Assembly (NCBI RefSeq): GCF_014297445.1
Contig: NZ_JACORU010000001.1
Location: 558,001-622,000, forward strand
Origin: Ramlibacter albus
Lineage (GTDB): Bacteria; Pseudomonadota; Gammaproteobacteria; Burkholderiales; Burkholderiaceae_C
DNA: 64,000 bases
Direction of reading: 5' to 3'
Made by a program: the position numbers and the translations under genes. Below, piece after piece: positions 46,246 through 55,532 of the stretch. Within the stretch, counting starts at the first letter, position 1. Every line of letters starts with the position of its first letter. Below the pieces are notes generated by a model. The model was not told the origin of the DNA and searched no databases. It was given only the letters and a program-made list of their open reading frames with translations.

Positions 46246-46267
46246 TTGACGTTTACGTAAACGTCAA
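46246..46267. promoter_or_regulatory. LiuR operator upstream of liuA (perfect 22-bp palindrome)
   Basis: TTGACGTTTAC / GTAAACGTCAA form a perfect 22-bp palindrome between the liuR stop and the liuA start. Its TTTACGTAAACGTCAA-like core matches my recollection of LiuR sites in proteobacteria. It sits about 28 bases from the liuA start codon, in the promoter zone, which fits regulation of the liuA-can-aceK block. Confidence 0.85.
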
Positions 46268-46296
46268 TTATGGCCGATCCCGGCCGCCGCGTGAAG

Positions 46297-46704
46297 TCAG
46301 GCGGTCTTGGCGGCCTTGGCGAGCAGCGCCCGCGCCTCTTTCTCGTGCGTGCGCACCTCGTCCAGGTTGGCCTGCAGCTCTGCCATCTGCTCCTCCAGCT
46401 GCGCGCGGTGCTGCGCCAGGATGGTGAGGAACTTCTTCAGCTGCGGGCCGGTGTCCCGCGGGCTGTCGTACATGTCGATGATGTCCTTGGCCTCAGTCAG
46501 CGAGAGGCCCAGGCGCTTGGCGCGCAACGTGAGCTTCAGACGCGTGCGGTCGCGCGAGCTGTAGACGCGGTTGCGCCCGCCCGGCCCCGAGCGCGTGGGC
46601 TGCAGCAGGCCCATGTCCTCGTAGAACCGGATCGCCCGCGTGGTGAGGTCGAACTCGCGCGCGAGGTCGCTGATCGTGTAGGTGGTGTTGCTGCCCGGGC
46701 CCAT
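46297..46704 (-). CDS. liuR: MerR family transcriptional regulator (LiuR)
   Basis: A 135-residue MerR-type protein. The HTH is [28 protein letters not shown], followed by the wing [12 protein letters not shown] and a long dimerisation helix rich in Gln/Glu ([18 protein letters not shown]). It lacks the metal-binding Cys of metal sensors, as expected for branched-chain acyl-CoA sensing members. It sits directly upstream of liuA and has its own near-perfect operator at 46723-46742, so it is probably autoregulated. Confidence 0.92.
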   Translation of the reverse strand: MGPGSNTTYTISDLAREFDLTTRAIRFYEDMGLLQPTRSGPGGRNRVYSSRDRTRLKLTLRAKRLGLSLTEAKDIIDMYDSPRDTGPQLKKFLTILAQHRAQLEEQMAELQANLDEVRTHEKEARALLAKAAKTA

Positions 46705-46722
46705 GTCAGGGCCGATTACATC

Positions 46723-46742
46723 TGACGTTTACGTTAACGTCA
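46723..46742. promoter_or_regulatory. Second LiuR-type operator upstream of liuR
   Basis: TGACGTTTAC / GTTAACGTCA form a 20-bp palindrome with one mismatch. It lies just upstream of the liuR start and overlaps the stop codon of the preceding histidine kinase gene, implying liuR autoregulation from a promoter located inside that gene's 3' end. Confidence 0.8.
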
Positions 46743-47843
46743 ATCAGACAAGGTGAACCAGACGGTGGTGCCGTTGCCCGGCTGCGACTCGGCCCACACG
46801 CGCCCGCCGTGGCGCGCCACGATGCGCCGCACGGTGGCGAGGCCGATGCCGGTGCCGGGGAACTCGGCCTCGATGTGCAGGCGCTGGAACGCGGAGAACA
46901 GCTTGCCGGCGTGCGCCATGTCGAAGCCGACGCCGTTGTCGCGCACGAAGAAGGCGCCCTGCGCGTCGTCGCGGCCGAGCTCGATGCGCGAGGTCTCGTT
47001 GCGCGACGTGAATTTCCATGCGTTGCCCAGGAGGTTGCCGAGCAGCACCCGCATCAGGCGCAGGTCGCAATGCGCGACGAGGCCCTCCTCGATGACCACG
47101 TCGACCTGGCGTGCGGGCGCCTGGTCCTGCAGGCCCTCGACCACCTCGCGCGCCAGCGCCGAGAGGTCCACGTCCACGATGTCGAGCGCCACCCGCGTGA
47201 GGCGCGAGAGCCCCAGCAGGCCCTCGATCAGCTGCTCCATGCGGTCGACGCTCGCGCGGATGCGCGCGAGGTAGTGCCGCGACTTCTCGTCCGCCACGTC
47301 GCCCAGCCGGTCGGCCAGCGCAGCGCTGAAGCCGCCGATGGCGCCCAGCGGCGCACGCAGGTCGTGCGACACGGAATACGAGAACGCCTCGAGCTCCTGG
47401 TTGGTGTCGCGCAGCGCGCGCTGCGCCGCCTCGAGGCCCGTGACGTGGGACTGGGCGCGCTCCAGCTCGGTGATGTCGTTGAACACGACGAGGCCGCCGG
47501 AAGTGTCCCGAGTCGTGTTCTCCAGCGGCCGGTAGTCGCAGCGCAGCAGGCGCCCCGCGGGCGCCAGCGGGTTGCGCACGAGCAGCACCATGTGCCCGGC
47601 CTCGCCGCGCAGCGCACGGGCAAAGGGCGTGTCCTGCGGGACGCAAAGCTGCTCGCCTTCGCGCACGTAGAGGCCGAAGCGCGCGGGCCACTCGGCAGCC
47701 GCGGGCACTTCGCCCGCCAGCTGGAACATGCGCGACGCGGCGCGGTTGTGCATCAGCACGGCGCCCTGCGGGTCCACCGCGACCACGCCTTCCTGCATCG
47801 TGTCGAGCACCGTGTCGAGCACGGCGTAAGCACGGCTTGGCAA
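46740..47843 (-). CDS. PAS-containing sensor histidine kinase (soluble)
   Basis: A 367-residue kinase without clear transmembrane helices. Residues 5-130 form a PAS-like sensor (DTMQEGVVAVDPQGAVLMHNRAASRMF). HisKA starts near 155 with the phospho-His in SYSVSHDLRAPLGAIGG, and the HATPase has GNLLGNAWKFTSR and VRDNGVGFDMAHAGKLF. I place the start at TTG 47843, preceded by GGAGG at a normal distance. No response regulator gene is adjacent, so the partner is elsewhere. The substrate signal is unknown. Confidence 0.9.
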   Translation of the reverse strand: MPSRAYAVLDTVLDTMQEGVVAVDPQGAVLMHNRAASRMFQLAGEVPAAAEWPARFGLYVREGEQLCVPQDTPFARALRGEAGHMVLLVRNPLAPAGRLLRCDYRPLENTTRDTSGGLVVFNDITELERAQSHVTGLEAAQRALRDTNQELEAFSYSVSHDLRAPLGAIGGFSAALADRLGDVADEKSRHYLARIRASVDRMEQLIEGLLGLSRLTRVALDIVDVDLSALAREVVEGLQDQAPARQVDVVIEEGLVAHCDLRLMRVLLGNLLGNAWKFTSRNETSRIELGRDDAQGAFFVRDNGVGFDMAHAGKLFSAFQRLHIEAEFPGTGIGLATVRRIVARHGGRVWAESQPGNGTTVWFTLSD

Positions 47844-47868
47844 CGGAACCTCCCTGTGTTCCGGGCTG

Positions 47869-48756
47869 CTACCAGGCGGGCAGCGCCTCGTCCTTCAATT
47901 GTCCGCGCAATTGCGCGTAGTCGGGGACGACGGAGCGCACGGTGTCCCAGAAGCGCGGGCTGTGGTCCATGACGCGCAAATGGCTCAGCTCGTGCGCGAC
48001 CACATAGTCGATCACGGCGAGCCTGAAATGCACGAGCCGCCAGTTCAGGCGGATCGACCCGTCCGAATGTGCCGTGCCCCACAGCGTGCCGGCACTGGAG
48101 AGCGACAGCTTGCGCCATTGCACGCCGAGCTGCGGCGCGTAGTGCTCCAGCCGCTCGGTGAAGATGCGGCGCGCCTGCCGCATCAGCCAGGCCTGCACCG
48201 TGTCGCGGATCTGCGCGCCCGTGGCCGTTTGCGGCAGGCCCAGGTGCAGCGTGAGGTGCGGCACGCCGGGTAGCGCCTCGGCGCCGGTGTTGAGCACGCC
48301 GGTCTGGTCGCAGCGCGGGTCGAGCACCACGATGACCGTCTCGCCGAGGAAGGGGAAGCTCGCGCCGTCCTTCCATTCGATGCGCGCGGCCTCGATGCGC
48401 TCGCGGCGTTCGCGCGCCTGTTCGAGCTTGGCGACGATCCACTTGGCCTTGGAACGCACGGCGGTGTCGATCTCGGACAGCGTGACCCACTTGGGCGCGC
48501 TGACCGTGAGCCCTTCGGGGCCGACGGAAAAGCCGATGTTGCGGCGGCGTGCGCGGCGGAATTCGTACGCCACGAGCACTTCACCCAGCAGCACTTCGCG
48601 GTTGGCGTCCGGGTGGCGGAAGCACTCGGGCGTGAGCACGCTGTCCAGCGGCTCTGCGGGCGGGCCGGCGGGGGCTGCGACGACGCGCGGTGCGTGGGTG
48701 GGGGAAGGTTTCGGCTCGTCGAAGAAATCGAAGAGGAGCTGAAACGGGGACTGCAT
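47869..48756 (-). CDS. YgjP-type zinc metallopeptidase (DUF45/M48-like)
   Basis: A 295-residue protein. The C-terminal zinc site is HELSH (255-259), followed by HSPRFW. The N-terminal half contains RRARRRNIGFSVGPEGLTVSAP. The family is common next to plsC/gmhB/glyS in Burkholderiales. Its in vivo substrate is unknown. It lies six bases downstream of plsC on the same strand, so it is in the same transcript. Confidence 0.9.
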   Translation of the reverse strand: MQSPFQLLFDFFDEPKPSPTHAPRVVAAPAGPPAEPLDSVLTPECFRHPDANREVLLGEVLVAYEFRRARRRNIGFSVGPEGLTVSAPKWVTLSEIDTAVRSKAKWIVAKLEQARERRERIEAARIEWKDGASFPFLGETVIVVLDPRCDQTGVLNTGAEALPGVPHLTLHLGLPQTATGAQIRDTVQAWLMRQARRIFTERLEHYAPQLGVQWRKLSLSSAGTLWGTAHSDGSIRLNWRLVHFRLAVIDYVVAHELSHLRVMDHSPRFWDTVRSVVPDYAQLRGQLKDEALPAW

Positions 48757-48762
48757 GGGGCG

Positions 48763-49515
48763 CTAGTTTACGGCGCCTTCGTGAACGTAGGCCTCGGGAT
48801 CGAGCCTTCTCATTTCCGATTCGATCCACGCTTCCACTTCGCGCAGCAGGTCGTCCGGGTCGCGGCCCACGCTGGAGATCGGCTTGCCGATGGACACGTC
48901 GACGATGCCCGGCCGCTTCACGATCGCTTTGCGCGGCCAGCACTTGGCCGACGTCACCGCGATCGGGATCACCGGCGCGCCCGTCTCCACCGCCAGGCGC
49001 GTGCCGCCATGCTTGTACACGCCCTTCTGCCCGCGCGGAATGCGCGTTCCCTCGGGGAACATGATGATCCAGATGCCCTGCGCGAGCAGCTCCTTGCCCT
49101 GCGCCACCACCTTGGAGAAAGCCTGCGCGCGCTGGCTGCGGTCGATGTGGATCATGTCCAGCCGCCCCATCGCCCAGCCGAAGAAGGGGACGTAGAGCAG
49201 CTCCTTCTTGAACACGTAGGCCAGTGGATGCGGCATCAGCACCGGCATCAGGAAGGTTTCCAGCGTGGACTGGTGCTTGACGAGCAGGATGGCGGGGCTT
49301 TTCTCGCCGAGGGGCAGGTTGTCGTAGCCGCTCACGCGCCACTGCACGCCGCAGATGGCGCGCAGGCCGTACATGGCCATCGCCAGCCAGCGGCGCGCGT
49401 CCCAGTACAGCGGGATGCCGCGCTTCCAGATCGACGAGATCACCATGTACGTGCCCCAGGGCACGACCGTGACGAACATCCACAGCAGGTGGACGATGGA
49501 GCGCAGGAGGGCCAT
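48763..49515 (-). CDS. plsC: 1-acyl-sn-glycerol-3-phosphate acyltransferase (HX4E variant)
   Basis: A 250-residue membrane acyltransferase of phospholipid synthesis. The catalytic motif appears as HQSTLE (His 81 to Glu 86), with Glu at the position usually held by Asp in HX4D; I recall a similar variant in other betaproteobacterial PlsC. FPEGTRIPRG is the glycerol-3-phosphate binding motif. The N-terminal 35 residues are hydrophobic. It lies between the metallopeptidase and gmhB. Confidence 0.9.
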   Translation of the reverse strand: MALLRSIVHLLWMFVTVVPWGTYMVISSIWKRGIPLYWDARRWLAMAMYGLRAICGVQWRVSGYDNLPLGEKSPAILLVKHQSTLETFLMPVLMPHPLAYVFKKELLYVPFFGWAMGRLDMIHIDRSQRAQAFSKVVAQGKELLAQGIWIIMFPEGTRIPRGQKGVYKHGGTRLAVETGAPVIPIAVTSAKCWPRKAIVKRPGIVDVSIGKPISSVGRDPDDLLREVEAWIESEMRRLDPEAYVHEGAVN

Positions 49516-49526
49516 GGACTTCGTTG

Positions 49527-50099
49527 TTATTGCATCGGGGGGCGCAGCACCGGCGGGCGCGCGATCAGCCAGTCGGCGAAAGCCGCGAGGTCTTCATGGA
49601 CCATCGTACCGGCCGGGTATTCGATCGGCAGCGGGCGCCCGCGCATCGCGGCGCCCTTGCCGGTGAAGACCAGGTGCGTGGGGCATCCCACGAGCGCGCC
49701 GGCCTGCAGGTCGCGCAGCGTGTCGCCCACTACGGGGACGAGCTTGAGGTCCACGCCGAAACGCTCGCCGATCTGCTCGAACAGGCCCGGCAGCGGCTTG
49801 CGGCAGTTGCAGCCTTCGTCGGGGCTGTGCGGGCAATAGAACACGGCGTCGATGCGGCCGCCCACCGCCGAGACGGCCTTGTGCATCTTGGCGTGGATGG
49901 CGTTGAGCGAAGCCACGTCGAACAGGCCGCGCCCGAGGCCCGACTGGTTGGACGCCACCGCGACGTGCCAGCCGGCGTGGTTCATCTTGGCGATGGCTTC
50001 CAGCGAGCCGGGCAGCGGCTGCCATTCCTCCGGCGACTTGATGAACTCGTCGCTGTCGACGTTGATCGTGCCGTCGCGGTCGAGGATGACGAGTTTCAT
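49527..50099 (-). CDS. gmhB: D-glycero-beta-D-manno-heptose-1,7-bisphosphate 7-phosphatase
   Basis: A 190-residue HAD enzyme of LPS core heptose synthesis. The nucleophile and acid/base Asp are in LDRDGTIN (Asp 7, Asp 9). The zinc site is CPHSPDEGCNCRKPLPG. The start ATG 50099 overlaps the stop of the upstream DUF6036 gene (ATGA), so translation is now coupled to an inserted cassette rather than to glyS. The length is normal. Confidence 0.94.
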   Translation of the reverse strand: MKLVILDRDGTINVDSDEFIKSPEEWQPLPGSLEAIAKMNHAGWHVAVASNQSGLGRGLFDVASLNAIHAKMHKAVSAVGGRIDAVFYCPHSPDEGCNCRKPLPGLFEQIGERFGVDLKLVPVVGDTLRDLQAGALVGCPTHLVFTGKGAAMRGRPLPIEYPAGTMVHEDLAAFADWLIARPPVLRPPMQ

Positions 50100-50623
50100 G
50101 CGCTGCGTGCCTCCTGCGCGCGTCGACGTGCCCAGGCCGTGATACTCGCCACCGGTTGCGAAGCGCCCAGCTCGGAAATGCGGCCGAGTAGAGTGTCGAG
50201 GTCGATCATTCGATGCGAGAACAGGGCGCGCACAAACTCGGCGTCCTTCTCGCGAGCGGCGACGCACTTCGAGACGGCGAGGTCATGGACTTCGGGGCAG
50301 ATAACTGTCACATCGTCAATGTAGACGAGCTGGCTGCGCTGCTGCCAGCTCGGAGGCATCACGGCGGTCTCGGGGCCCACACCGTCTGCGTGATAGCCGA
50401 AAGTTTCGTCGAAGCTCGACAGGGCGCCGATCGCGCCGTCGATCAGGTCGGCCTTCTCCGGGTGCAAGGCCGGGTACAGGTCGAGCTCCCTCGATGCGCG
50501 CAGCTCGGCCGGCGCGTCCGGGTAGATCAACAGGATGGCCTGACTGCCAACGACGACGAAAGACCGCTCCTTGGTGATCGCGGCTGCCGCACGCAGGACA
50601 TGCTCGACTTCCTCGCGGTTCAT
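50096..50623 (-). CDS. DUF6036-type nucleotidyltransferase (putative toxin-antitoxin partner)
   Basis: A 175-residue nucleotidyltransferase-like protein. It has the family start VVVGSQAILLIYP and then ASRELDLYP, where the usual DxD pair reads ELD, so one metal-binding Asp appears replaced by Glu. The C-terminal half contains DVTVICPEVHDLAVSK and a helical tail. It follows a small helical gene with a four-base overlap and is coupled into gmhB. Such pairs resemble AbiE/MNT-HEPN-style systems, but the exact activity is not proven. Confidence 0.7.
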   Translation of the reverse strand: MNREEVEHVLRAAAAITKERSFVVVGSQAILLIYPDAPAELRASRELDLYPALHPEKADLIDGAIGALSSFDETFGYHADGVGPETAVMPPSWQQRSQLVYIDDVTVICPEVHDLAVSKCVAAREKDAEFVRALFSHRMIDLDTLLGRISELGASQPVASITAWARRRAQEARSA

Positions 50624-50940
50624 CTTGCCTGGCGAACCCGGCGCAACATTTCGCCGCGCTCCTGCTGCGTGATGAGGACCGAAATGGGCGATACGCTCCG
50701 AAGGACGGCGGCATGCTCGGTGTCCGCACAGACTACGCGCTCTATCGCATCGACGCCTTCAGCAATCAGCTCATCCCACTCGTCGCGATAAACGTCAGCC
50801 CGCGTCGATCCATTGAGTTGGCGCCAACGATCCATCAATGCAGCGACATCGCCCAAGCGCTCCGGATGCTCCCTCAGGCGTACGACCGCGAGCCGATGCG
50901 CTTGCACCAGGAATTCGTCGATCTGCTGCTGCCTGTTCAT
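50620..50940 (-). CDS. Small helical protein, likely antitoxin or partner of the DUF6036 gene
   Basis: A 106-residue all-helical, charged protein starting MNRQQQIDEFLVQAHRLAV, with DRWRQLNGSTRADVYRDEW in the middle and an Arg-rich C-terminus. It overlaps the DUF6036 gene by four bases, the classic toxin-antitoxin arrangement. I recognise no named family. It sits directly downstream of glyS (25 bases), where most relatives have gmhB. Confidence 0.6.
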   Translation of the reverse strand: MNRQQQIDEFLVQAHRLAVVRLREHPERLGDVAALMDRWRQLNGSTRADVYRDEWDELIAEGVDAIERVVCADTEHAAVLRSVSPISVLITQQERGEMLRRVRQAR

Positions 50941-50965
50941 TCGGCAGATTATCCCGCTGTGGCGC

Positions 50966-53074
50966 TCAGGTCGCCAGCCGCGACAGGTCCGCCACCCTGT
51001 TCATCGCCTGGTGCAGCGTGGCCAGCAGGCCGAGGCGGTTCAGGCGCAGGTCAGCCTCTTCAGCGTTGACCATCACGCCGTCGAAGAAGGCGTCCACGGG
51101 TTCGCGCAGTGCGGCAAGCGTCTTGAGCGACGCGGTGTAGTCGCCGGACTCGTACTGCGTGCGCGCCTGAGGGCCGATCTTCTGGGTGGCGGTGTAAAGC
51201 GCCTTCTCGGCGTCTTCCTTCAAAAGGACTTCGCTCACGTGCGCGTCCACCGCGGCTTCGGACTTCTTGAGGATGTTGCCGATGCGCTTGTTGGCGGCGG
51301 CGAGCGCCGGCGCCTCGGGCAGCGCGGCGAACGCACGCACGGCCTCGAGGCGCGGGCGGATCTGCTTCCACGGCGGGTGGACGGAGATGACGGCCTCCAC
51401 TTCGGCCGGCGACCAGCCCTGCTCGCGGAGATACCCGCCAATGCGCTCGTAGATGAACTGCATCGCCTGCCCGTTGCTCGCGGCCGCATCGGGCAGCAGC
51501 TTGCCGAAGGTGTCGCTCGCGGCCTTCACGAGCGCGGGCAGTTCGAGGTCGAGCCCGCGCTCGATGAGCATGCGCACCACGCCCAGCGCGTGGCGGCGCA
51601 GCGCGAACGGGTCCTTGTCGCCGGACGGCAGGTTGCCGATGCCGAACATGCCGACCAGCGTTTCGAGCTTGTCGGCCAGCGCGACGGCGATGCCGACGTC
51701 GTTGCGCGGCAGCTCGTCGCCGGCGAAGCGCGGCTTGTAGTGGTCCTCGATGGCATCCGCGATGTCGCCGGGCAGCTGGTCGTGCTGGGCGTAGTAACGG
51801 CCCATGATGCCCTGCAGCTCCGGGAACTCGCCGACCATGTCGGTCAGCAGGTCGGCCTTCGCGAGGCGTGCGGCGGTGTCGGCTGCCTTGGCGAGCACAT
51901 CGCCGCCCATCTTCTCGCCGATGAAGCGCGCGATGGCGCGCACGCGCTCGACGCGCTCGCCCTGCGTGCCCAGCTTGTTGTGGTACACGACCTTGGCCAG
52001 GCCCGCGACGCGCGACTCCAGCGTCTTCTTGCGGTCCTGGTCGAAGAAGAACTTGGCGTCGGCCAGGCGCGGGCGCACGACACGCTCGTTGCCCTGCACC
52101 ACCGCGCTCGGATCCGCGGGGCGGATGTTGCTGACGACGAGGAAGCGGTTGGTGAGCTTGCCCTGCGCGTCCAACAGCGGGAAGTACTTCTGGTTCGCCT
52201 TCATCGTGAGGATGAGGCACTCCTGCGGCACTTCGAGGAACTCTTGTTCGAACTCGCAGGTGAGGACGTTGGGGCGCTCGACCAGCGCTGTCACTTCATC
52301 GAGCAGCGCGTCGTCTTCGATCGCCTTGGCGCCGCCGCCGACCTTCGCCGCCGCGTCGGCGAGCTGCTTCGCGATTTCGTTGCGACGCGCATCGAAGCCG
52401 GCAACGACCGCGCCGTCCTTCTCCAGCGATGCGGCATAGCTGTCCGCATCGGCGAAGGTGACGGTGCCTTTGGATTCGAAGCGATGGCCCTGGGTCGAGC
52501 GACCCGACTGCAGACCCAGCGTCTGCACCGGTACGACGTCCGCGCCGTGCAGCGCGACGAGCGAGTGCGCGGGGCGCACGAACTTCACGTCCGTCCAGCC
52601 GTCGGCCAGCTGGTAGGTCATGACCTTGGGGATCGGCAGCCTGGCGATGGTTTCGTTCAGCGCCTTCTGCAGGCCCTCGGCGAGCGTGGCGCCCTTGGCC
52701 GTGCTGTCGTAGAACAGCGCTTCGGCCTTGCCGTCCATCTGGCGCTTGAGTTTCGGCACGGCGGATTCGTCGGCGCCGACCGCCTGCAGCTTCTTCAACA
52801 GCGCGGGCGTGGGCTTGCCCGAAGCATCGAGGCCGACGGACACCGGCATCAGCTTCTGCGACACGGCCTTGTCCGCCGCTTGCGGCGCGACGTTCGTGAC
52901 GTGCGCGGCAAGGCGGCGAGGCGACGCAAACGTCGTGAGCTTCGACTCGCCCGTGGCGAGCCCCTGCGCCTTCAGCTGCTCGTGCAGCACGGCGCCGAAG
53001 GCATCGCCCAGCTTGCGCAGCGCCTTGGGCGGCAGCTCTTCGACGAAGAGTTCGACGAGAAGGTTCTTCGACAT
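50966..53074 (-). CDS. glyS: Glycyl-tRNA synthetase beta subunit
   Basis: A 702-residue beta subunit of the heterotetrameric alpha2-beta2 glycyl-tRNA synthetase. It starts MSKNLLVELFVEELPPKALRKLG, and the C-terminal tRNA-binding part contains FALRRHALGVVRMLIERG. It charges tRNA-Gly with the alpha subunit encoded one base upstream. The length and order are typical for the family. Confidence 0.97.
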   Translation of the reverse strand: MSKNLLVELFVEELPPKALRKLGDAFGAVLHEQLKAQGLATGESKLTTFASPRRLAAHVTNVAPQAADKAVSQKLMPVSVGLDASGKPTPALLKKLQAVGADESAVPKLKRQMDGKAEALFYDSTAKGATLAEGLQKALNETIARLPIPKVMTYQLADGWTDVKFVRPAHSLVALHGADVVPVQTLGLQSGRSTQGHRFESKGTVTFADADSYAASLEKDGAVVAGFDARRNEIAKQLADAAAKVGGGAKAIEDDALLDEVTALVERPNVLTCEFEQEFLEVPQECLILTMKANQKYFPLLDAQGKLTNRFLVVSNIRPADPSAVVQGNERVVRPRLADAKFFFDQDRKKTLESRVAGLAKVVYHNKLGTQGERVERVRAIARFIGEKMGGDVLAKAADTAARLAKADLLTDMVGEFPELQGIMGRYYAQHDQLPGDIADAIEDHYKPRFAGDELPRNDVGIAVALADKLETLVGMFGIGNLPSGDKDPFALRRHALGVVRMLIERGLDLELPALVKAASDTFGKLLPDAAASNGQAMQFIYERIGGYLREQGWSPAEVEAVISVHPPWKQIRPRLEAVRAFAALPEAPALAAANKRIGNILKKSEAAVDAHVSEVLLKEDAEKALYTATQKIGPQARTQYESGDYTASLKTLAALREPVDAFFDGVMVNAEEADLRLNRLGLLATLHQAMNRVADLSRLAT

Positions 53075-53075
53075 C

Positions 53076-53981
53076 TCAGGCCGCCTTCTTCTGCATGTCG
53101 CCCACCCATTCGCGCGGCGCCATCGGGAACCCGAGGCGCTCGCGGCTCTCGTAGTACGCCTGCGCCACCGCGCGCGCGAGGTTGCGGATGCGCCCGATGT
53201 ACGCGGCGCGCTCGGTCACGCTGATCGCGCCGCGCGCGTCCAGCAGGTTGAAGGTGTGCGCGGCCTTGAGCACCTGCTCGTACGCCGGCAGGGCCAGTTG
53301 CTTTTCCATCAGGTACTGCGCCTGCTTCTCGTGCGCCGCGAAGGCCGAGAGCAGGAAATCCACGTTGCTGTGCTCGAAGTTGTAGGCGCTCTGCTCCACC
53401 TCGTTCTGGTGGAAGACGTCGCCGTACTTGATGCCCGGCGCGTATTCGAGGTCGTACACGCTTTCCTTGCCCTGCAGGTACATCGCGAGGCGCTCGAGGC
53501 CGTAGGTGATCTCGCCGGTGATCGGCTTGCAGTTGATGCCGCCGACCTGCTGGAAGTAGGTGAACTGCGTGACCTCCATCCCGTTGAGCCACACCTCCCA
53601 GCCGAGGCCCCAGGCACCCAGCGTGGGGTTCTCCCAGTCGTCCTCGACGAAGCGCACGTCGTTCTTCTTCAGGTCGAAGCCGAGCGCTTCGAGCGAGCCC
53701 AGGTACAGCTCGAGGATGTTCGCGGGCGCGGGCTTGAGCACCACCTGGTACTGGTAATAGTGCTGCAGCCGGTTGGGGTTCTCGCCGTAGCGGCCGTCCT
53801 TCGGGCGGCGGCTGGGCTGCACGTATGCGGCCTTCCACGGCTCGGGGCCGATGGCGCGCAGGAAGGTGGCGGTATGCGAAGTACCCGCGCCCACCTCCAT
53901 GTCGTAGGGCTGCAGCAGCGCGCAGCCCTGCTGGTCCCAGTACGACTGGAGCTTCAGGATGAGTTGCTGGAAAGTGAGCAT
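53076..53981 (-). CDS. glyQ: Glycyl-tRNA synthetase alpha subunit
   Basis: A 301-residue class II catalytic subunit. Motifs include [27 protein letters not shown] at the N-terminus (KL then motif 2/3 blocks) and [20 protein letters not shown] at the C-terminus. It binds ATP and glycine, with GlyS making tRNA contacts. It lies one base from glyS and 24 bases from lnt on the same strand. Confidence 0.97.
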   Translation of the reverse strand: MLTFQQLILKLQSYWDQQGCALLQPYDMEVGAGTSHTATFLRAIGPEPWKAAYVQPSRRPKDGRYGENPNRLQHYYQYQVVLKPAPANILELYLGSLEALGFDLKKNDVRFVEDDWENPTLGAWGLGWEVWLNGMEVTQFTYFQQVGGINCKPITGEITYGLERLAMYLQGKESVYDLEYAPGIKYGDVFHQNEVEQSAYNFEHSNVDFLLSAFAAHEKQAQYLMEKQLALPAYEQVLKAAHTFNLLDARGAISVTERAAYIGRIRNLARAVAQAYYESRERLGFPMAPREWVGDMQKKAA

Positions 53982-54005
53982 GGCGTGGCGGGAAAACCCT
54001 CGATT

Positions 54006-55532
54006 TTACGGGCGCCGCCTCGCCAGCAGGACCGGCACGCCCAAGGCCAGCAGCCACAGCGGCCACAGGCCGAAGCGCGAGAGCCACTCGACGTAGGGCG
54101 TGGTGTCGCGCCAGCCGGCCACCGTGCCCGTGAGCACGCCCCGGGTGAGCCGCGGCAGCGAGTGCGTCACGCGGCCCGCGTGGTCGATGACCACCGTGGC
54201 GCCCGTGTTCGTGGCGCGGATCATCGGCCGCGCGAACTCGATCGCGCGCATGCGGCTGATCTGCAGGTGCTGGTCGATGGCCACCGTGTCGCCGAACCAG
54301 CCGATGTTGCTGATGTTGACGAAGATCGTGGGCGCGGCCCGGCTGTCGGTGAAGCGCTCGGCGAGGTCTTCGCCGAACAGGTCCTCGTAGCAGATGTTGG
54401 GTGCCAGCCGCTCGCCCTGCCACTCGAACGAGGGCTGCTGCACCGCGCCGCGGTTGAAGTCGCCCAGCGGGATGTTCATCATCTGCGTGAACCACTTGAA
54501 CAGCGGCGGGATGAACTCGCCGAAGGGCACGAGGTGGTGCTTGTCGTAGCGGTACTCGCGGCCGCCACCGGGTTTCAGCCCGACGGCGGAGTTGGTGTAG
54601 CCCTCCTGCAGGCTGCCCAGCGGGATGCCGATGATCGCGGCCTTGTCGCCTTTCGACAGGTCGGCAACCAGCGGCTCCCAGTAGCCCCCGAGGTGGCGCG
54701 GCAGCAGGGGGATCGCGGTTTCCGGCGCAACCACGAGGGACGCTTTCGCCGCGCGCAGCTGCTCGCCGTACCAGCGCAGCGCGACCGGGATGCCGCTGCC
54801 GCCCTGGAACTTCTCGTCCTGCGGGATGTTGCCCTGCAGGAGCGCCACCGTGAGCGGCTTGCCGGCCGGGCCCTCGGGAACGTACGCACCCTTGGGCATG
54901 AAGAGCAGCACGACCGGGATGAGCAGCCCCCAGCCCGAAGTGCGCCACTTGCCTGGCCCGAGCTTTTCGGTGGAGAACGCGAGCCCGCCGGCGACCAGCG
55001 CCGCCACGAAGCCGATGCCGTACACGCCGATCCACGGCGCCAGGAACGCCAGCGGCCCGTCGACGTGGGCGTAGCCGCTCGCGCCCCACGGGAAACCGGT
55101 GAACCAGCTCGCTCGCATCAACTCCGCGGCGAGCCACAGGCAGGCGAACATCAGCGCCCGCGCCACCTTGCCGCCGCGCGCCCAGCGCGCAAAGGCTGCG
55201 GCCGCCGCGGCGTAGTAGAGCCCCAGGAAAGCGGCCAGCGCGAGCACGGCCAGCACGGCCAGCAGCGACGGCAGCCCGCCGTACACGTGCATCGAGATGA
55301 ACAGCCACCAGAAGGTGCCTGCGAGCCATGCGATGGCGAACGCCCAGCCGCGAATGGCCGCCGCGCGCACGGATTCGGCGCGCCCGACCATCCCGGCCAG
55401 GAGCGCCAGCGAGAACACCTGCAGCCACCAGCGCGGCTGCCCGGCCCACCAGTCGGCGATGGAAATGGCGTGCAGCAGCCCGGCGACGAGCGCTGCAACG
55501 GGTATCGCGCGGCGGACGCCCTGCGCGTTCAA
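54006..55532 (-). CDS. lnt: Apolipoprotein N-acyltransferase
   Basis: A 508-residue inner-membrane enzyme that N-acylates lipoproteins. About six transmembrane helices are visible. The nitrilase-like triad appears as Glu near 270 (VVAPETAIP), a Lys in the middle, and Cys near 381 (NICYEDLFGE). The start ATG 55532 overlaps the CorC stop by four bases. The length is normal. Confidence 0.95.
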   Translation of the reverse strand: MNAQGVRRAIPVAALVAGLLHAISIADWWAGQPRWWLQVFSLALLAGMVGRAESVRAAAIRGWAFAIAWLAGTFWWLFISMHVYGGLPSLLAVLAVLALAAFLGLYYAAAAAAFARWARGGKVARALMFACLWLAAELMRASWFTGFPWGASGYAHVDGPLAFLAPWIGVYGIGFVAALVAGGLAFSTEKLGPGKWRTSGWGLLIPVVLLFMPKGAYVPEGPAGKPLTVALLQGNIPQDEKFQGGSGIPVALRWYGEQLRAAKASLVVAPETAIPLLPRHLGGYWEPLVADLSKGDKAAIIGIPLGSLQEGYTNSAVGLKPGGGREYRYDKHHLVPFGEFIPPLFKWFTQMMNIPLGDFNRGAVQQPSFEWQGERLAPNICYEDLFGEDLAERFTDSRAAPTIFVNISNIGWFGDTVAIDQHLQISRMRAIEFARPMIRATNTGATVVIDHAGRVTHSLPRLTRGVLTGTVAGWRDTTPYVEWLSRFGLWPLWLLALGVPVLLARRRP

